This document shows positions 6,812-8,919 of a stretch of DNA of 8,919 nucleotides, piece by piece. Numbering within the stretch: the stretch's first letter is position 1; every line of letters begins with the position of its first letter. The translations under genes and the position numbers were made by a program. The stretch is from Promethearchaeota archaeon. Lineage in GTDB: Archaea; Asgardarchaeota; Lokiarchaeia; Sigynarchaeales; SOKP01. The notes under the pieces are model-generated. The model searched no databases. It had not been told where the DNA came from and saw nothing but the letters and a program-made list of their open reading frames with translations. The stretch lies in NCBI GenBank assembly GCA_019894735.1, contig JAGXOB010000087.1:1-8919 (forward strand), written 5' to 3'.

Positions 6812-8254
6812 TTAACGAATCGATTCAAATATTTGTTTATAGTCTAATATTGGAGCAAAGTTCCAATAAGCTCTTTTTTTCTTCAGAACAGCTAGTTTAA
6901 TCACGGCTTCTTTGTTCACATCTCCTTTAATCAAAGGAAGTTTTTCAACAAGTTTTTGTCCTACTGAGGATCTTATTATCACTGTTGAATGACCTTCAGG
7001 ACTTCCAACTGAACCGACAGATACATCAGCGAGATTGGAGGCAAAATCTCCACAATATGGACATCCATCTTGAATAGCTTTGTTAAAATCTCTTATCTTT
7101 GATGAATATGTTTTCCCATTGATTTGCACTATGAATTTTCCTTTTTGTATCTGAGTTTTATCTGCATCATCCAAATCAACATTCAATATTCTTCTTGTTT
7201 CTTCCTTTAGTTTGTCATAATCAAACGCTTCAAAGCAAAACAGCCCTACTATAATGATTTCAAGATCTGGAAACTTGCCTAGTAATTGTTGTTGAATTTT
7301 TCTGGTTGTTCTAACTTCACACGGAGTTCCCACTATTACAATCTTTCTTTTTCCTTTTTCAACTAGTTCTCCTATTTTTGACATCATCTTTACTCTAGAA
7401 TATTTCGTACCTCTAGCATTCAGTATCTCTTCTGAGTTCTCTGCAATAATCGCCTCAGCCTTGTAACCAATTGTTCGCTTAACAACTATTGCTGCATCAA
7501 AAAGTCCTCTCTTGAAACCTGAAAGAAGCAAAGCAGTAACAACCCCGCCATCTTGTCCATCAATAGAACTTTTTGCTGAAAAGGTTTCGTTATAAACACC
7601 AAGTAATTCATCTTTTTTTCCTGACAAAAACTTCTTTTCTACTTCCTTGTAATCCTGTTCAAGCATCGGATAGGTATTTATTCGAATTTTCTTCGAATTG
7701 GTAGGACACACAATAGCACAAGCACCACATCCAACACAATCATCGGATATTGTGTGATAAGGAGCAGTAACTTCTCGTTCCACACCTCGGTTTGCAAAAT
7801 TGATTGCAGACACACCAACTTTCTCCTCACAAACACGAACACATGACCCACAAAGAATGCAATCCTCGTTTGGGTCACTTACCCAAAAGGTTGGTCGTTT
7901 AATGCTGTATTCTCTAGCTAGATCTTGTATTGCTTTTGTATTTGGACATCGAGATAGCAATAGTTCAAGAAGGAGTTTACGGATTCTTATCGTTTTTTCA
8001 GATTTAGTATCAACAATAAGTCCTGAAAAAACAGGATAATTACACGAAGTAACAATTTTTTTTCTTCCTCGTTTGTCAGTAATTTCCACGGAACATACAC
8101 GACAAGCACCAAAAGGAGTTAATACTGGATTGTGACAAAGGGTAGGAATTTTAACGCCAATTTTTTTGGCTACATCCAAAATGCTAGTTCCTTCAATAGC
8201 CTTGACCTCAATATCATCGACTTTCAACGTAATTTCTTTTACATATCTTTCCAT
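6812..8254 (-). CDS. Iron-sulfur/FrhB fusion: HydA/HoxU-like head joined to an F420 oxidoreductase beta domain
   Basis: A 480-residue redox protein with two halves. Residues 1-85 are a [2Fe-2S] domain of the HoxU/NuoG/HydA type with C40, C51, C54 and C71. The His-Cys3 cluster usual next in NuoG is absent; only C103 is there. Residues 130-185 form a two-[4Fe-4S] ferredoxin (C132, C135, C138, C142 and C173, C176, C179, C183). Residues 225-470 match the FrhB/FpoF/FdhB family, which binds FAD and exchanges hydride with F420: DGQDGGVVTALL, GTKYSRVK, VGTPCEVR, then C340 and GCPYCGDFASNLADVSVGSVG, with C312, C340, C398 and C401 as likely cluster ligands. No signal peptide or membrane segment is seen, so it is probably cytoplasmic. 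It starts 12 bases after the NuoF-like stop, with a GAGGT ribosome site overlapping that stop, so the two are probably co-translated subunits. The F420 role is inferred; some FrhB-family proteins use other partners. Confidence 0.88.
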   Translation of the reverse strand: MERYVKEITLKVDDIEVKAIEGTSILDVAKKIGVKIPTLCHNPVLTPFGACRVCSVEITDKRGRKKIVTSCNYPVFSGLIVDTKSEKTIRIRKLLLELLLSRCPNTKAIQDLAREYSIKRPTFWVSDPNEDCILCGSCVRVCEEKVGVSAINFANRGVEREVTAPYHTISDDCVGCGACAIVCPTNSKKIRINTYPMLEQDYKEVEKKFLSGKKDELLGVYNETFSAKSSIDGQDGGVVTALLLSGFKRGLFDAAIVVKRTIGYKAEAIIAENSEEILNARGTKYSRVKMMSKIGELVEKGKRKIVIVGTPCEVRTTRKIQQQLLGKFPDLEIIIVGLFCFEAFDYDKLKEETRRILNVDLDDADKTQIQKGKFIVQINGKTYSSKIRDFNKAIQDGCPYCGDFASNLADVSVGSVGSPEGHSTVIIRSSVGQKLVEKLPLIKGDVNKEAVIKLAVLKKKRAYWNFAPILDYKQIFESIR

Positions 8255-8266
8255 TTTGCCTTACCT

Positions 8267-8919
8267 CTATTGTTGGTTCTCCTTTGTCACTCTTTTTATC
8301 AATCTCTTTTCTTCTGAAATGGGTGGTGGAACTGGTTCACCTGAGATTTTTTTTACTGCTTCAAACCTGGATGGACACACATTATAACAATTTCCACATT
8401 TGATACATTTCGACTGATCAATGATGTGAATTTTCATAGGTGCTCCATTTATCGCATCCACAAGACAGTTTCTCTGGCAAATTGTACATGCTTGACATTT
8501 TTTTGGATCAATATAATAAGATATTAAATCCTTACAGAATAAAGCAGGGCATCTCTTTTCATTTATATGCGCTTCATACTCGTTTTTAAAGTAACGAAGA
8601 GTTGTAAGTAAGGGGTTAGCAGAGGTTAATCCTAAAGCACAAAGAGAAGCAACGCTTGTTACTTCAGCAATTTTGTATAGCTTATCTATATCCTCATTTT
8701 TTCCTTTCCCAGTGACTATCCCTTTTAAGATTATTAGAGCCTGCTTCAATCCCTCCCTACATGGTGTACACTTACCACATGATTCGTCACTAAGAAAATT
8801 AACGAAATAACGAGCTAACTCTACCATGCAAGTATCTTCATCCATGACAATCAGACCGCCAGAACCCATCATTGAACCTAGTTTTTTAAGCTCATCAAAA
8901 TCTACAGGAGAATCTATAT
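8267..8919 (-). CDS. NuoF/HoxF-like flavoprotein subunit with C-terminal ferredoxin (5' partial)
   Basis: C-terminal 216 residues of a NuoF/HndC/HydB-type subunit. These normally bind FMN and NAD(P)H in complex I-like, NAD-reducing and electron-bifurcating hydrogenase or formate dehydrogenase complexes. The frame is open to the window edge, reading IDSPVDFDELKKLGS before the internal Met at 8872, so the start and the FMN/NAD site lie outside. Numbered from that Met: MGSGGLIVMDEDTCMVELAR is the family motif; C32, C35 and C38 in SCGKCTPCREG plus C78 in SLCALG form the N3-type [4Fe-4S] cluster; LRYFKNEYEAHI follows; then a two-[4Fe-4S] ferredoxin (C126, C129, C132, C136 and C156, C159, C162, C166). 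That ferredoxin tail is typical of soluble bifurcating complexes, not of respiratory NuoF. It is first in the pair and is followed by the FrhB fusion. NAD(P)H use cannot be confirmed without the missing part. Confidence 0.93.
   Translation of the reverse strand, partial: IDSPVDFDELKKLGSMMGSGGLIVMDEDTCMVELARYFVNFLSDESCGKCTPCREGLKQALIILKGIVTGKGKNEDIDKLYKIAEVTSVASLCALGLTSANPLLTTLRYFKNEYEAHINEKRCPALFCKDLISYYIDPKKCQACTICQRNCLVDAINGAPMKIHIIDQSKCIKCGNCYNVCPSRFEAVKKISGEPVPPPISEEKRLIKRVTKENQQ

Noticed and set aside
7678..8387. Open frames of 60-80 codons on both strands within 7678-8387
   Set aside because: They lie over the cysteine-rich coding regions of the two redox genes in other frames, lack family motifs, and are explained as shadows of real genes.
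8267..8872. Small stand-alone ferredoxin gene starting at the ATG at 8872
   Set aside because: The frame continues without a stop to the window end, and the upstream residues match the NuoF family, so this Met is internal.

Overview
This AT-rich window looks archaeal. It has an F420-dependent methylene-tetrahydromethanopterin dehydrogenase (mtd), an archease, an F420-reducing-type (FrhB) redox domain, TATA-like boxes at fixed distances from starts, and frequent TTG starts. Adenylate kinase is the bacterial-type monomer with a four-cysteine LID, not the trimeric archaeal enzyme. Lysine is made through diaminopimelate (DapL route). Together these suggest a mesophilic-to-thermophilic member of the Thermoproteota, for example a Bathyarchaeia-like lineage, or a related uncultured archaeon. 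That placement is an inference, not a proof.

Layout. 1-609 (+): adenylate kinase, 5' end cut by the window edge. 606-1043 (-): archease, meeting adk tail to tail with a 4-bp overlap. 1115-2158 (-): M42 family aminopeptidase. 2159-2390: divergent promoter region. 2391-3248 (+): mtd. 3284-6587 (-): compact lysine operon read lysA, dapF, dapL. 6588-6811: 224-bp intergenic region holding the lysA promoter. 6812-8919 (-): two-gene iron-sulfur flavoprotein operon, made of a NuoF-like subunit (5' end beyond the window) followed by a 480-residue fusion of a HydA/HoxU-like iron-sulfur head to an FrhB domain.

How the genes work together. DapL makes LL-diaminopimelate from tetrahydrodipicolinate, DapF epimerises it to meso-diaminopimelate and LysA decarboxylates it to lysine; dapA and dapB are not in the window. 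Mtd exchanges electrons between coenzyme F420 and the tetrahydromethanopterin C1 pathway. The NuoF-like/FrhB-fusion pair is the most interesting part. It carries a subunit family that normally handles NAD(P)H beside a domain family that handles F420, joined by up to about seven predicted iron-sulfur clusters. It could connect the F420, NAD(P)H and ferredoxin pools. No gene-free stretch exceeds 300 bases, and I found no tRNA, rRNA, CRISPR array or mobile element.
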